Origin: Leifsonia shinshuensis
GTDB taxonomy: Bacteria; Actinomycetota; Actinomycetes; Actinomycetales; Microbacteriaceae
Reading direction: 5' to 3'
Length of the DNA: 64,000 nt
Assembly: GCF_014217625.1 (NCBI RefSeq)
Contig: NZ_CP043641.1
Span: 1,116,001-1,180,000, forward strand
In this document: positions 44,347 to 53,222 of the stretch, in pieces
Position numbering within the stretch: the stretch's first letter is position 1
Layout of the letters: the number at the start of each line of letters is the position of its first letter
Position numbers and translations under genes: made by a program
The notes under the pieces: model-generated
Databases searched by the model: none
Told to the model about the DNA's origin: nothing
What the model saw: only the letters and a program-made list of their open reading frames with translations

Positions 44347-45231
44347 GTGACCAGTACCTCCGCCGATCTGCGCCCTGCGCAGCGGACGCGTTCCGCCCGC
44401 TACCGCCACTCGCTGTGGCTGTTGACGGTGCGCGACCTGCGCGTCCGCTACTCCACCAGCGCGCTGGGCTACCTGTGGTCGATCCTCGATCCGCTCGTCA
44501 TGAGCGCGATCTACTGGTTCGTCTTCACGGTGATCTTCCACCGCAGCGTCGGTGAGAACCCCTACATCGTCTTCCTGCTCGCGGCGCTCCTGCCGTGGAT
44601 GTGGTTCAACGGAGTGGTGTCGGACAGCACGCGGGCGTTCATCCGCGAGGCGAAGCTCATCCGCTCGACGATGATCCCTCGCACGATCTGGGTCAACCGG
44701 ATCGTCGCCTCCAAGGGCATCGAGTTCCTGTTGTCGCTGCCGGTGCTCGCGATCTTCGCGATCGCGACCGGCGCGAAGGTGAACGTCGACATCCTGCTCT
44801 TCCCGCTCGCGATCGTCATCCAGATCGTGCTCTCGGTCGGCATCGGACTGATCGTGGCGCCGCTCGTGGTGTTCTTCCGCGACCTGGAGCGTGCCGTGAA
44901 GCTCGCGCTGCGCTTCCTCTTCTACGCCTCGCCGATCATCTACAGCGCCCGTGACCTCCCGGGCGGCTGCGGCGCCGGTGTCGCCGCCAAGCACTGCGCG
45001 GCGTACGTCGCCACGCATCCCGGCGCGTCGACGGAGACGCTGTTCTCCCTGCACTTCTGGTCGGCGTTCAACCCGCTCACCGGCATCTTCAGCCTCTACC
45101 GGGCAGCCTTCTTCCCGGAGGAGCTGGACTGGTACCTGGTCATCGTGGCCGCGCTGATGTCGCTGCTGCTGCTCGGGATCGGCTGGCTCGTGTTCAAGCG
45201 CTTCGAGCGCGACGTCCTGAAGGAGATCTAG
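44347..45231 (+). CDS. ABC-2 permease for polysaccharide/teichoic-acid export (TagG/Wzm-like)
   Basis: A 294-residue permease with six membrane segments. YRHSLWLLTVRDLRVRYSTSALGYLWSILDP at the N-terminus (LRVRYSTSALGYLWS) is the Wzm/TagG signature, and RFLFYASPIIYSARDLP and FNPLTGIFSLYR are also typical. GTG start, with TACGAT (44333-44338) 8 nt upstream suggesting leaderless initiation. The ATPase gene follows without a gap. Confidence 0.92.
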   Translation: MTSTSADLRPAQRTRSARYRHSLWLLTVRDLRVRYSTSALGYLWSILDPLVMSAIYWFVFTVIFHRSVGENPYIVFLLAALLPWMWFNGVVSDSTRAFIREAKLIRSTMIPRTIWVNRIVASKGIEFLLSLPVLAIFAIATGAKVNVDILLFPLAIVIQIVLSVGIGLIVAPLVVFFRDLERAVKLALRFLFYASPIIYSARDLPGGCGAGVAAKHCAAYVATHPGASTETLFSLHFWSAFNPLTGIFSLYRAAFFPEELDWYLVIVAALMSLLLLGIGWLVFKRFERDVLKEI

Positions 45232-45966
45232 ATGTCGGCCGTCATCGACGTCACCGGCCTGGGCGTGCGCTTCAAGCGCAACCGCGGGGCCCGCCGGTCG
45301 TTCAAGGACCTGTTCGGCGGCCGTCAGCGCCGCGCCCGGCCGGACGACTTCTGGCCGCTGCGGCACGTGTCGTTCCGCGTGGAGCCCGGCGAGGCGATCG
45401 GCGTGGTCGGACGCAACGGCCAGGGCAAGTCGACGCTGCTGAAACTGGTCGCCGGCGTCCTGCTGCCCGACGAGGGCACGGTGAAGGTCACCGAGGGCGT
45501 CGCACCCCTCATCGAGATCACCGGCGGGTTCGTGGACGACCTCACCGTGCGCGACAACGTCTACCTCACGGCCGGCCTGCACGGGATGACCAGGCCGCAG
45601 ATCGACGCCCGCTTCGACGAGATCATCGCGTTCGCCGAGATCGGCGACTTCGTGGACACCCCGTACAAGCACCTCTCCAGCGGCATGAAGGTCCGCATCG
45701 CCTTCGCGGTGATCGCGCAGCTCGAGGAGCCCGTTCTGCTGGTGGACGAGGTGCTCGCGGTCGGCGACCGCGGCTTCAAGGAGAAGTGCTACGCGAAGAT
45801 CGAGGAGCTCCTCGCCAGCGGTCGCACCCTCTTCTTCGTCTCCCACAACGAGAAGGACCTCCGCCGGTTCTGCGCCCGCGGTCTCTATCTCGACAAGGGC
45901 GGACTGGTGCTGGACGGCCCGATCGACGAGGTGCTCGACCTCTACAACCAGGATTACGGCTCGTAG
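45232..45966 (+). CDS. ABC exporter ATPase (TagH/Wzt-like)
   Basis: A 244-residue ATPase partner of the preceding permease, starting one base after its stop. Walker A VVGRNGQGKST, signature HLSSGMKVRIAFAV, Walker B VLLVDEVLAVGD and FVSHNEKDLRRFC are intact; the SSGM form of the signature and LVDEVLAVGD are typical of Wzt/TagH. No C-terminal carbohydrate-binding domain is present, so export probably does not depend on a chain-end modification. Confidence 0.93.
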   Translation: MSAVIDVTGLGVRFKRNRGARRSFKDLFGGRQRRARPDDFWPLRHVSFRVEPGEAIGVVGRNGQGKSTLLKLVAGVLLPDEGTVKVTEGVAPLIEITGGFVDDLTVRDNVYLTAGLHGMTRPQIDARFDEIIAFAEIGDFVDTPYKHLSSGMKVRIAFAVIAQLEEPVLLVDEVLAVGDRGFKEKCYAKIEELLASGRTLFFVSHNEKDLRRFCARGLYLDKGGLVLDGPIDEVLDLYNQDYGS

Positions 45967-46040
45967 AGAAGAGCCGGTCAGCGCCTGTTTCCGGCACGCC
46001 GAAAGTCCTACACAGAAAGAAATCTCGGCGAGTTGTCCCC

Positions 46041-46064
46041 AGATCGGACTTTAAGGCCCGATCT
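46041..46064. promoter_or_regulatory. Inverted repeat with flanking direct repeats
   Basis: AGATCGG (46041-46047) / CCGATCT (46058-46064) form a 7-bp inverted repeat, and ATCTCGGCG occurs at 46022-46030 and 46061-46069. They fill most of the 138-nt gap after the ABC ATPase; operator or terminator roles are both possible. Confidence 0.3.
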
Positions 46065-46104
46065 CGGCGCTGGAGCGTCGGAGGGGGTAATTAGCGTTGC
46101 TGGC

Positions 46105-46425
46105 ATGAAACAGCTCCGCAACCTCCGCCCACCGCTCGCCCCGCTTCGCGACAGGCGCTTCGCCTATCCCGTCCCCTGGACCGTCGACCGCAGCGGCGCG
46201 CCCCACTTCCGCCTCGTCAACACCAGCGCGGACGTGCTGCGCGGTGTCACCGTGAGCATCGCGGGCAGCTCGTCCGTGCGGGTGAGCCCGCCGTCCCTGA
46301 TCCGACCCGGGGAGGCTGTGCGCGCCAGTCTCAGCGGTCCCGGCGACCCGGCCCTCGACACCGTGCTCGTCATCCGGTGGTTCCCGCCCGACGGCCGCGA
46401 GTACCTCTGGCAGGTGAGCTTCTGA
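46105..46425 (+). CDS. Small hypothetical protein, beta-rich
   Basis: A 106-residue soluble protein with alternating strands (FRLVNTSADVLRGVTVSIAG, LDTVLVIRWFPPDGREY), suggestive of an Ig-like or C2-like beta-sandwich. No family recognised and no signal peptide. The ATG at 46105 lies 11 nt after TAATTA (46088-46093), consistent with a leaderless message; the frame is open back to 46033. It sits between the polymer exporter and the duplicated regulators. Confidence 0.5.
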   Translation: MKQLRNLRPPLAPLRDRRFAYPVPWTVDRSGAPHFRLVNTSADVLRGVTVSIAGSSSVRVSPPSLIRPGEAVRASLSGPGDPALDTVLVIRWFPPDGREYLWQVSF

Positions 46426-46601
46426 GCGCCGCGGCCGGCTGTTGCGGGCACCGCCCCGGGCAGCCGGCCGCGGCGTCGGGGGGGGCGCCGGAGCGCCGCT
46501 CGACGCGTGGGCATGCATTATCCGAACTCCAGGCCTCAGGCGCGAAGATCGCGGTGGCAAACGCTCTGGTTCGGGAGTCCGCCACCGGATAGGCATGAAG
46601 C

Positions 46602-46901
46602 ATGCAACATCCGATGTCACCCGCCGCCGTCCACTTCGGCGCCAAGGTGCGCAGTGCCCGCGTCGACCTCGGCCTCAGTCAGGAGAGCATCGCCGAACTC
46701 GCCCAGATGCACGTCACCAACTACGGCAAGATCGAACGCGGCATCGCCAACCCGAGCCTGGTGACGATGCTGCGGATCGCGAGTGTGCTCGGCACCGACG
46801 TCGCGCTCCTGACGGACGGGCTGTCCAGGGATGACCTGCCGCCGGAGTTTGAGGTGCTGACGGCCGACGAATTCCTGCGCGAGCGCGACCGGCGACGGTG
46901 A
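46602..46901 (+). CDS. XRE family regulator, copy A
   Basis: A 99-residue helix-turn-helix protein: VRSARVDLGLSQESIAELAQ and YGKIERGIANPSLVTMLRIA form the XRE/Cro domain, followed by a 30-residue acidic/basic tail ending LRERDRRR. ATG with AGG 8 nt upstream. It differs from copy B at only three residues (Q2/K, one V/T and one P/A). No toxin or metabolic partner is adjacent, so it is not an evident toxin-antitoxin module. Its upstream block is conserved with that of copy B, suggesting shared, perhaps auto-, regulation. Confidence 0.85.
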   Translation: MQHPMSPAAVHFGAKVRSARVDLGLSQESIAELAQMHVTNYGKIERGIANPSLVTMLRIASVLGTDVALLTDGLSRDDLPPEFEVLTADEFLRERDRRR

Positions 46902-47024
46902 GGCACCCGCCCGAATGAGGTCGGCACCGGAGGGCATGCATTTTCCGAACTCCAGGCCTCTTGTACGGATGTCTCGGTGGCATGCGCTCTGGTTCGGGAG
47001 TCAACGACCGGATAGGCATGAAGC

Positions 47025-47324
47025 ATGAAACATCCGATGTCGCCTGCCGCCGTCCACTTCGGCGCGAAAGTGCGCAGCGCCCGCGTCGACCTCGGTCTCA
47101 GTCAGGAGAGCATCGCCGAACTCGCCCAGATGCACGTCACGAACTACGGCAAGATCGAGCGCGGCATCGCCAACCCGAGCCTCACCACCATGCTGCGGAT
47201 CGCGAGCGTGCTCGGCACCGACGTCGCGCTCCTCACCGACGGACTCTCGCGTGACGACCTCCCCGCCGAATTCGAGGTGCTGACCGCCGACGAATTCCTG
47301 CGGGAGCGCGACCGGCGGCGGTGA
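47025..47324 (+). CDS. XRE family regulator, copy B
   Basis: The second, 99-residue copy of the XRE regulator, 423 bp downstream of copy A. By my count the two genes differ at about thirty nucleotides but in only three amino acids, so both appear to be under selection. The recognition helix region (VTNYGKIERG) is identical, so both should bind the same DNA and could form mixed dimers. Confidence 0.85.
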   Translation: MKHPMSPAAVHFGAKVRSARVDLGLSQESIAELAQMHVTNYGKIERGIANPSLTTMLRIASVLGTDVALLTDGLSRDDLPAEFEVLTADEFLRERDRRR

Positions 47325-47394
47325 GAGACGCCCAGGCTGAGCGTTCGTCCCGGCGGCCTGGCCGGTTCGGCAGGGAGGCCTACACTCGGTAAAG

Positions 47395-48402
47395 ATGACC
47401 AAGCGACCCGAGCCCTTCGTCTCCCCGACCGGCGGACCGCCCCGCGGTGGCGACACCCCGCGTGCCGTGGACGCCACCCTCGACCGCTTCCTCGGCATCC
47501 AGCGGCCTGTGGTCCTCGCGCACCTGCGCGGGCTGCGCCGGCGGCACCCGGACGCGACGGCGGCGGAGCTCGCGAACATCCTCGAGCGGCGGTATCTGGC
47601 CGCCGTCACCACCGGCGGCGCCGCAGTCGGGGCCACCGCAGTCATCCCCGCCATCGGCACCGGCGTGACGCTCGCGCTCTCCGGGCTGGAGACCGCCGCC
47701 TTCCTGGAGGCCACCGCGCTCTACGCGCAGTCGCTCAGCGAACTGCACGGCATCGCCGTCGACGATCCGGCCCGCGCCCGGGCGCTTGTGCTCACGATGA
47801 TGCTCGGCCGCGAAGGCTCGGACCTGGTGCGGCAGCTCGCCGGGCAGGTCGCCGGCACGGGGGTGACGCGCACGGCGTACTGGGGCGAGCTCGTCACCAC
47901 GACGCTGCCCTCGATGGTCGTCGGGCCGCTCGTGGACCGGTTGCGGAACTCCTTCATCCGGCAGTTCGCGGTGCGCGGCGGCGCCTCGATCGTCGCGCGG
48001 GCGATTCCGTTCGGGATCGGCGCCGTCGTCGGCGGGACGGGCAACCACATCCTCGGCCGCCGGGTGGTCACGAACTCACGGCTGGCCTTCGGGCCGGCGC
48101 CGTTCGTCATCCCGGACGCGCTCGCTCCGACGGAGGGACCGGGTGTCGTCCGGCGCTTCGGCGCGATCACCGGCCGGCGCGTCGTGCAGGCCGGGGTGGT
48201 CGTTCGCAGCGCGATGCCGTCGCGTGTGAACCGGCGTGGCCGGAAGGGCGCTGACCCAGCGTCATTTGAGGGCGCCGAGGGTCGAGCGGCGCTGGATTCC
48301 CCCGCGGCGGATGCGATCGGAACCTCTGCCGAAGCCTCCGCGCTCGACTCCACTGCACTCGAACCCGCCGCACTCGAACCTGAGGACGCTCCCGAGCGCT
48401 AG
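47395..48402 (+). CDS. Conserved hypothetical protein, EcsC-like
   Basis: A 335-residue protein. The central hydrophobic stretch YLAAVTTGGAAVGATAVIPAIG, followed by FLEATALYAQSLSELHG, resembles EcsC-type proteins, as does FGIGAVVGGTGNHILGRRVV. The C-terminal 70 residues are Ala/Ser/Glu-rich and probably disordered. TACACT (47381-47386) lies 8 nt before the ATG, suggesting a leaderless transcript. It ends in a 4-bp overlap with a convergent GT2 gene. Function unknown. Confidence 0.7.
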   Translation: MTKRPEPFVSPTGGPPRGGDTPRAVDATLDRFLGIQRPVVLAHLRGLRRRHPDATAAELANILERRYLAAVTTGGAAVGATAVIPAIGTGVTLALSGLETAAFLEATALYAQSLSELHGIAVDDPARARALVLTMMLGREGSDLVRQLAGQVAGTGVTRTAYWGELVTTTLPSMVVGPLVDRLRNSFIRQFAVRGGASIVARAIPFGIGAVVGGTGNHILGRRVVTNSRLAFGPAPFVIPDALAPTEGPGVVRRFGAITGRRVVQAGVVVRSAMPSRVNRRGRKGADPASFEGAEGRAALDSPAADAIGTSAEASALDSTALEPAALEPEDAPER

Positions 48403-49280
48403 ACGATCGGCGGACGTCCCGCGGCCGCCATGCGCAGCACCGTCCGCCAGCGGATCGGGCGGCGCTCCCCCGGGTCCGCGCTCCAGCCCTCGCGCCAGCC
48501 GCCGAACCAGGCGCGCAGCACGTCCGGCTTCCGGAACCAGCGCAGCAGCTGGATGCCCGTCCAGGACCCCACGTAGAGCGGGACCAGCACGGCGGGCAGG
48601 TTGCGGCGCGCCAGCCACACCCGGTTGCGGGCGTTGAGCCGGTAATAGTACGAGTGCCGGGTGGGCGAGACCGCCGGGTGCTCGGCGACCAGGTCGCCCG
48701 CGTACCAGACGCGCTTGTCCTGGTCCCAGACCCGCCAGGCCAGCTCGATGCCCTCGTGGGCGTAGAAGAACGGGTCGGCCCAGCCTCCCGCGCGGTCGAA
48801 CACCGCGCGCGGGAGCACGATCACGGCCTCCAGCACCGAGAACACCGCAGAGGACTTCTCCGGATCGCCCTTGCGGATCCGCGGGATCCAGCGCCGCGGC
48901 GACGGCTTGCCGTCGCGCGCCCGCAGCCGTGGCTGGATCATCCCGATGCCGGGGTCCCCGCGCAGCAGCGCGATCGCGTCGCGCAGGAAACCGGGCGACG
49001 GGATGTCGGCGTCGTCGTCCAGGAACAGCAGGTACTCCCCCGCCACCAGAGGCACGCCCTGGTTGCGACCGGCCGGGATGCCGAGGTTCTCCGGCAGCGC
49101 CAGCGTCGCCACGCCCGCGGGCAGCGGCGGCTCGGACGTCGCAGGGTCCCAGCCGTTGCCGACCACGACGATGTCCGTGGTCGCGCCCTCCTGGGCGAGG
49201 ACGGACTCCACGCCGCGCAGGAGGTCGTCCGGCCGCGTGCCCTGCGTGAGCACGACGACGCCGACCGTGGGGTCAGCCAC
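48399..49280 (-). CDS. GT2 family glycosyltransferase
   Basis: A 293-residue family 2 glycosyltransferase. VGVVVLTQGTRPDDLLRGV opens the nucleotide-binding fold, LFLDDDADIP carries the DxD motif, and FFYAHEGIELAWRVW the catalytic acidic residues (the ED equivalent). The C-terminal half contains a short hydrophobic segment that may touch the membrane. ATG overlaps the end of the CDP-alcohol transferase gene by 8 bp. Likely builds a surface polymer exported by the 44347-45966 transporter. Confidence 0.87.
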   Translation of the reverse strand: MADPTVGVVVLTQGTRPDDLLRGVESVLAQEGATTDIVVVGNGWDPATSEPPLPAGVATLALPENLGIPAGRNQGVPLVAGEYLLFLDDDADIPSPGFLRDAIALLRGDPGIGMIQPRLRARDGKPSPRRWIPRIRKGDPEKSSAVFSVLEAVIVLPRAVFDRAGGWADPFFYAHEGIELAWRVWDQDKRVWYAGDLVAEHPAVSPTRHSYYYRLNARNRVWLARRNLPAVLVPLYVGSWTGIQLLRWFRKPDVLRAWFGGWREGWSADPGERRPIRWRTVLRMAAAGRPPIV

Positions 49281-50091
49281 GGACCCGCTTGGACGACATG
49301 ATCGCGACGAAGTGCCCGATCGCGGCGAGGAGCGCCAGCGGCACCAGGATCGACAGCAGGATCCGGTCGGCGAGCGGCGAGCCGATGAACAGGCCGAGGA
49401 TCGAGAAGACGAAGATCATGATCGTCAGCTCGACCGAGTGGTACAGCCGGTGGAACGGGACGAACTTGGCGGCCTTGCGCAGTCGGGCGACGATGCCGTG
49501 CGTCGGCGCGTAGGCGGCCTCGGTGTCGGCCAGCTTGGGCAGGCCTGCGCTCGCGCGCGCCACCCGCACCATGTCGTTCAGCGCCTTGTTGAGCACGATG
49601 ATGAGCGCGAGCAGCGTGCCGAGATTCGTCCACAGGAAGTCCTGCGGCGCCTCGAACGGGAAGCCAGCGGCGCGGACGCCGAGCGCGATGGCGATCAGTG
49701 TCTCGGTCGTGTAATGGCCGACGTTGTCGAGGAACATCCCGGCCGGCGACGACGTGCGGCGCCAGCGTGCCACCTCGCCGTCGCAGCAGTCCACGAGCAT
49801 CTGCAGCTGGCCGAGGACGAGCGCGAGGGCGGCGCCGCCGATCCCCGGGATGAGCAGGCTCGCCGCCGTCGCCCAGCCGGTCAGGATCATCAGCCCGGTG
49901 ACGCCGTTGGCGGAGATGGAGGTCTTGAGCAAGACCCAGGTCAGGTAGGGCGAGAGGTTGCGCAGGTACAGCGACGCCGTCCAGTGCTCGGCGTTGCGCC
50001 GTCCGCGCACCTCCGGGGGCTGCGCCACCGCCTTGAGCTCGGCGATCGACGTTGGCCGCGCTCCGTGCGCCGCCGGTCCCGCTGCAGTCAT
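49273..50091 (-). CDS. CDP-alcohol phosphotransferase with an altered last Asp
   Basis: A 272-residue membrane enzyme with about six helices. The CDP-OH-P motif reads DGEVAR, 8 residues, G-MFL-D-NVG-H: all positions match the DGxxAR(x8)GxxxDxxxD consensus except the final aspartate, proposed as catalytic base, which is His. ATG 50091 with AAGG upstream; the gene starts 2 nt after the upstream GT2 stop. It would transfer a phosphoalcohol from a CDP-activated donor to a lipid or glycan. The 43600 nucleotidyltransferase is a possible source of the donor. Confidence 0.83.
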   Translation of the reverse strand: MTAAGPAAHGARPTSIAELKAVAQPPEVRGRRNAEHWTASLYLRNLSPYLTWVLLKTSISANGVTGLMILTGWATAASLLIPGIGGAALALVLGQLQMLVDCCDGEVARWRRTSSPAGMFLDNVGHYTTETLIAIALGVRAAGFPFEAPQDFLWTNLGTLLALIIVLNKALNDMVRVARASAGLPKLADTEAAYAPTHGIVARLRKAAKFVPFHRLYHSVELTIMIFVFSILGLFIGSPLADRILLSILVPLALLAAIGHFVAIMSSKRVRG

Positions 50092-50093
50092 GC

Positions 50094-51146
50094 CTACCTT
50101 CCCGTGTGGGCCGTGATGTTCCGGGTGAGGGACAGGTATCCGAGGATGAACCCGATGCCCCAGCTGAAATGGATGCACGGCAAGACTACGAGAAACCAGA
50201 GGAACGACGAAAAGCCGTCGCGGCGCCCCCAGACGAACGCCGACGCCACCACGATGACCAGATACGCCGCAGGGACGGCGAACGCCCACAGCAGCCACGG
50301 GCTCGCCCCGAGCAGGGCCTGCAGCACGCCGCCGAGGCCGAGCAGCACGCCGAGGGCGACGCCGAGCACCATCACCGGCGGCGCGAAATAGCGGATGCCG
50401 TTGGAGGCCGGGAAGCGCCGGGCGAGCTCGCCGCGCCAGATGCCGGTCGAGAAGAACTGCCGCGCGAGCCGGTACAGGTTGGGGCGCGGCCGGTAGACCA
50501 CGCGCAGGCGCGGCGTGAACCAGACGGTCCCTCCCGCCTGCCGGATGCGGCGGTTGAGCTCCCAGTCCTGGCCGCGCTTGATCTCCTCGTCGAAGAGGCC
50601 GACCTCCCGGAGCCGCTCGCGGCGGAACACGCCGAGGTAGACGGTCTCGGCGGGCCCGGCCGCGCCGCCGACGTGCAGCTTGGTGCCGCCGAGGCCGATC
50701 CGGCTGCCGTAGGCCCGGGCGACCGCGCGCTCGAACGAGGTCGTGCCCTGCGCGTCCATGAGGCCGCCGACGTTGTCCGCGCCGGTCTCCTGGATGGTCT
50801 CGACCGCGATCCTGGCATAGTCCGGGGGCAGCACGCTGTGGGCGTCGACGCGGATCACGACCGGGAACTCCGACGAGCGGATCGCCAGGTTCAGCCCGGC
50901 AGGGGTCGAGCCCACTTCGTTGTCGACGACGCGGATGCGGGAGTCGACGGAGGCGAGCTCTTCGACCAGCTCGGTGGTGCCGTCGATGCTCGGGCCGAGG
51001 GCGATGGTGACGTCGAACGGCCCGGTGTAATCCTGGGCCAGGAGGCTGTCGACAGCCGCCCGGACGTGGGTCGCCTCGTTGAGGACGGGCATCACGTAGG
51101 ACACACCGGGGAGGGTGTTCACGTTGTCGTCCGGCATCTGATCCAT
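50094..51146 (-). CDS. GT2 family glycosyltransferase with C-terminal membrane helices
   Basis: A 350-residue family 2 glycosyltransferase. VSYVMPVLNEATHVRAAV opens the GT-A domain, VVIRVDAHSVLPP holds the DxD, and DEEIKRGQDWELNRRIRQAG the catalytic acidic pair. Three membrane helices follow (about residues 250-345). The start could be ATG 51146 or ATG 51137; neither has a strong Shine-Dalgarno. First gene of a three-gene string with the CDP-alcohol transferase and second GT2. Confidence 0.87.
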   Translation of the reverse strand: MDQMPDDNVNTLPGVSYVMPVLNEATHVRAAVDSLLAQDYTGPFDVTIALGPSIDGTTELVEELASVDSRIRVVDNEVGSTPAGLNLAIRSSEFPVVIRVDAHSVLPPDYARIAVETIQETGADNVGGLMDAQGTTSFERAVARAYGSRIGLGGTKLHVGGAAGPAETVYLGVFRRERLREVGLFDEEIKRGQDWELNRRIRQAGGTVWFTPRLRVVYRPRPNLYRLARQFFSTGIWRGELARRFPASNGIRYFAPPVMVLGVALGVLLGLGGVLQALLGASPWLLWAFAVPAAYLVIVVASAFVWGRRDGFSSFLWFLVVLPCIHFSWGIGFILGYLSLTRNITAHTGR

Positions 51147-51212
51147 TCGTCGTTCGGGCCTGGCCGAGCTTATCAGCCGGCGCCTGAGCGCCCCGTCCGA
51201 CGACAGGACGAC

Positions 51213-51246
51213 GGAAGGCCGCCCCGCGGGTGCGGGACGGCCTTCC
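51213..51246 (-). terminator. Hairpin terminator after the HtrA-type protease gene
   Basis: GGAAGGCCG (51213-51221) and CGGCCTTCC (51238-51246) form a perfect 9-bp stem, extended by an inner CCCGC/GCGGG pair. It starts 13 nt after the htrA-like stop. No long U-tract; typical of GC-rich actinobacterial terminators. Confidence 0.6.
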
Positions 51247-51259
51247 GGGCGGGTGCGGG

Positions 51260-53074
51260 TCAATTCGCCGGGAGCGAGCCCAGGGTCACCGAGGTGGTCT
51301 TGGACTGACCGTCGCGGATGTAGGTGACGTCGGCCTTCGCGCCGGCCGGGAGGGCGCGGACCTGAGCGGTCAGGTCCGTGGCGTCCGTGATCGGCAGCCC
51401 GTTGAAGTTGACGACGATGTCGCCCGCCTGCAGGCCTGCGCTCGCGGCGGCGCCGCCGGAGGTGACGCTCTTGACCGCTGCGCCGACCGTCGTCGCCTTG
51501 CTGTCGGAGCTGGCGTCGCCGACCGAGGCCCCGAGGAGGCCGTGGGTCGCCGAGCCGTTCTTGATCAGCTCGTCGGAGATCCGCTTCGCGAGGTTCGAGG
51601 GGATCGAGAAGCCGACGCCGATGCTGCCGGACTGGGTGCCGGAGGAGCTGCTGCCGCTGGCGCTCGCGATCGCGACGTTGATTCCGATCAGCTCGCCCTT
51701 GCTGTTGAGCAGCGCGCCGCCCGAGTTGCCCGGGTTGATCGACGCGTCCGTCTGGATGACGGGGAGCGAGATCGTGCCCTGGGTGCCGCTCTGCGACGAT
51801 CCGCCGCCCTGGTTCGGGAAGTCGAAGTTGAACGGGTTCTGCGAGCTGCCGTCGCCGCTGCCGCCGCCGTTGCTGCCGTCGCTCGACTTCGGGGCCGCGG
51901 AGGACGCGATGCTGATCGACCGGTTCAGTGCGCTGACGATGCCGTCGGTGACGGTGCCGGAGAGGCCGAGCGGGGCGCCGATCGCAACCGTCGTGTCGCC
52001 CACGTTCAGCTTGCTGGAGTCGGCCCAGTTCATCGGGGTCATCCCGCTGGCGCCGTCGAGCTTGATGACGGCGAGGTCGGTGGTCGGGTCGGTGCCGACG
52101 ATCTTGGCGGTGTAGATCTTGCCGTTGTTGTCGGTGACGCTGATGCTCACGTTGGACGCGGCGCCGTCGAGGGTGACGACGTGCGTGTTGGTGAGGATGT
52201 AGCCGTCGGAGGAGAGCACGACGCCCGAGCCGGTGCCGCCCTCGCTGGAGGCGCTGACCGAGATGGTGACGACGCTGGGCGAGGCCTTGGCGGCGACAGC
52301 GGTCACCGTGGTGGCGTTGTTCGTGTCGTTGACCGTGATGTTCTGCGGGCCCGAGACCGTCTTGATGGTCGCGTTGCTGCCGGTGGCCGAGTACAGGCCG
52401 ATGCCCGCGCCGGCGCCGGCGATGCCGCCGATCAGCGCGCCGATGGCGAGCGTGGCGATGATCAGGCCGGTGTTGCGCTTGCGCGGCGCCTTCTCCCCGG
52501 TGCCCGGGGCGGTGGCGTAGGCCTGCTGGTGGGCGCCCGGCTGGGCGTAGGGGGACTGCGCGTAGGCGGAGGGCTGGCCGAAGGAGCCGTTGCCGTAGTT
52601 CGGCTGCGGCTGGTGCTGCGCGCCGCCCGGCTGGCCGTAGGGCTGCTGCGGGGCGACCGGCTGGGTCGGCTGGGTGTGGTTCGCCACGGGGATGGGACCC
52701 TGCTGGGCGGTGGGCTGCTGGGCCGTGGGCTGCTGGGCCGTCGGCTGCTGCGCGGTGGGCTGCTGGGCCGTCGGCTGCTGCGCCGTCGGCTGCTCGGCGG
52801 TCGGCTGCTGCGCCGCGGGCTGAGCGGCGGCCGGCGCGGTCCAGCCGTGGTCCGCGGCCGGAGCAGTGGGCTGCTGCGCCGCGGGCGCCGCGGGAGCCTG
52901 CTCGGCAGACGCCTGCGGCGCCGGAGTCTGCTCGGCCGGCGCCTGCTCGGCGGCCGGGGTCGGAGCGGCGGCGGGAGCCTCCGCGGGACGAGCCGCGCCG
53001 GCATCCACGACCGCGTCGGTGTCGCCGTCGTTCTGGGGCTTCGCGGGCTCCGGGGTGATCGGGGTGTCGGTCAT
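51260..53074 (-). CDS. HtrA/DegP-type serine protease with PDZ domain
   Basis: A 604-residue membrane-anchored S1C protease for envelope quality control. About 210 residues of Gln/Pro/Ala-rich cytoplasmic sequence, including seven PTAQQ-like repeats, precede one membrane helix ([19 protein letters not shown]). The trypsin-like domain has the catalytic His in ILTNTHVV, Asp in [10 protein letters not shown] and Ser in [12 protein letters not shown]-terminal PDZ domain includes [13 protein letters not shown] start with GGAG upstream. A Ser/Gly-rich insert near residue 430 ([16 protein letters not shown]) is an extra surface loop. Confidence 0.92.
   Translation of the reverse strand: MTDTPITPEPAKPQNDGDTDAVVDAGAARPAEAPAAAPTPAAEQAPAEQTPAPQASAEQAPAAPAAQQPTAPAADHGWTAPAAAQPAAQQPTAEQPTAQQPTAQQPTAQQPTAQQPTAQQPTAQQGPIPVANHTQPTQPVAPQQPYGQPGGAQHQPQPNYGNGSFGQPSAYAQSPYAQPGAHQQAYATAPGTGEKAPRKRNTGLIIATLAIGALIGGIAGAGAGIGLYSATGSNATIKTVSGPQNITVNDTNNATTVTAVAAKASPSVVTISVSASSEGGTGSGVVLSSDGYILTNTHVVTLDGAASNVSISVTDNNGKIYTAKIVGTDPTTDLAVIKLDGASGMTPMNWADSSKLNVGDTTVAIGAPLGLSGTVTDGIVSALNRSISIASSAAPKSSDGSNGGGSGDGSSQNPFNFDFPNQGGGSSQSGTQGTISLPVIQTDASINPGNSGGALLNSKGELIGINVAIASASGSSSSGTQSGSIGVGFSIPSNLAKRISDELIKNGSATHGLLGASVGDASSDSKATTVGAAVKSVTSGGAAASAGLQAGDIVVNFNGLPITDATDLTAQVRALPAGAKADVTYIRDGQSKTTSVTLGSLPAN
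52701..52822. repeat. 15-nt in-frame tandem repeats encoding PTAQQ
   Basis: About eight near-identical 15-nt units (GGCTGCTGGGCCGTG and variants) lie inside the N-terminal tail of the HtrA-type protease. Units differ at third positions. Expansion or contraction would preserve the frame. Confidence 0.8.
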
Positions 53075-53222
53075 GGTGGGGTGCTCCTTCCAAGCACTAG
53101 ACAGCTTGGGATGCCAACCTGAGCGTTCTATTTGCGGGTCCTGTGGGCGACCTTCCGCCTCCCGATGACTCCTCCCAACGTAACGAATGGATGCGCTCGG
53201 AGCGAGGCCCTAGGTTGGATGC

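Larger units (their letters stand above)
46511..47356 (+). repeat. 423-bp direct tandem duplication
   Basis: Unit 1 starts at 46511 and unit 2 at 46934, both with GCATGCA. The offset of 423 bp is constant from the upstream regulatory block through the XRE stop codons (46901 and 47324), so there are no net indels. The last ~30 nt of each unit have diverged. The upstream block keeps CCGAACTCCAG and CTGGTTCGG as an imperfect inverted repeat in both units. Confidence 0.85.

Noticed and set aside
46438..46510. GC-rich stretch with a G9 run before the XRE duplication as a gene start
   Set aside because: No frame with protein-like composition; read as intergenic. The homopolymer may merely be error-prone.
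46602..47324. Toxin-antitoxin module
   Set aside because: Both small genes are XRE regulators copied in tandem; no toxin-like partner overlaps or follows either.
52701..52822. Short regular repeats resembling a CRISPR array
   Set aside because: Units are contiguous 15-mers with no spacers, lie in frame inside the HtrA-type protease and encode PTAQQ; no cas genes.
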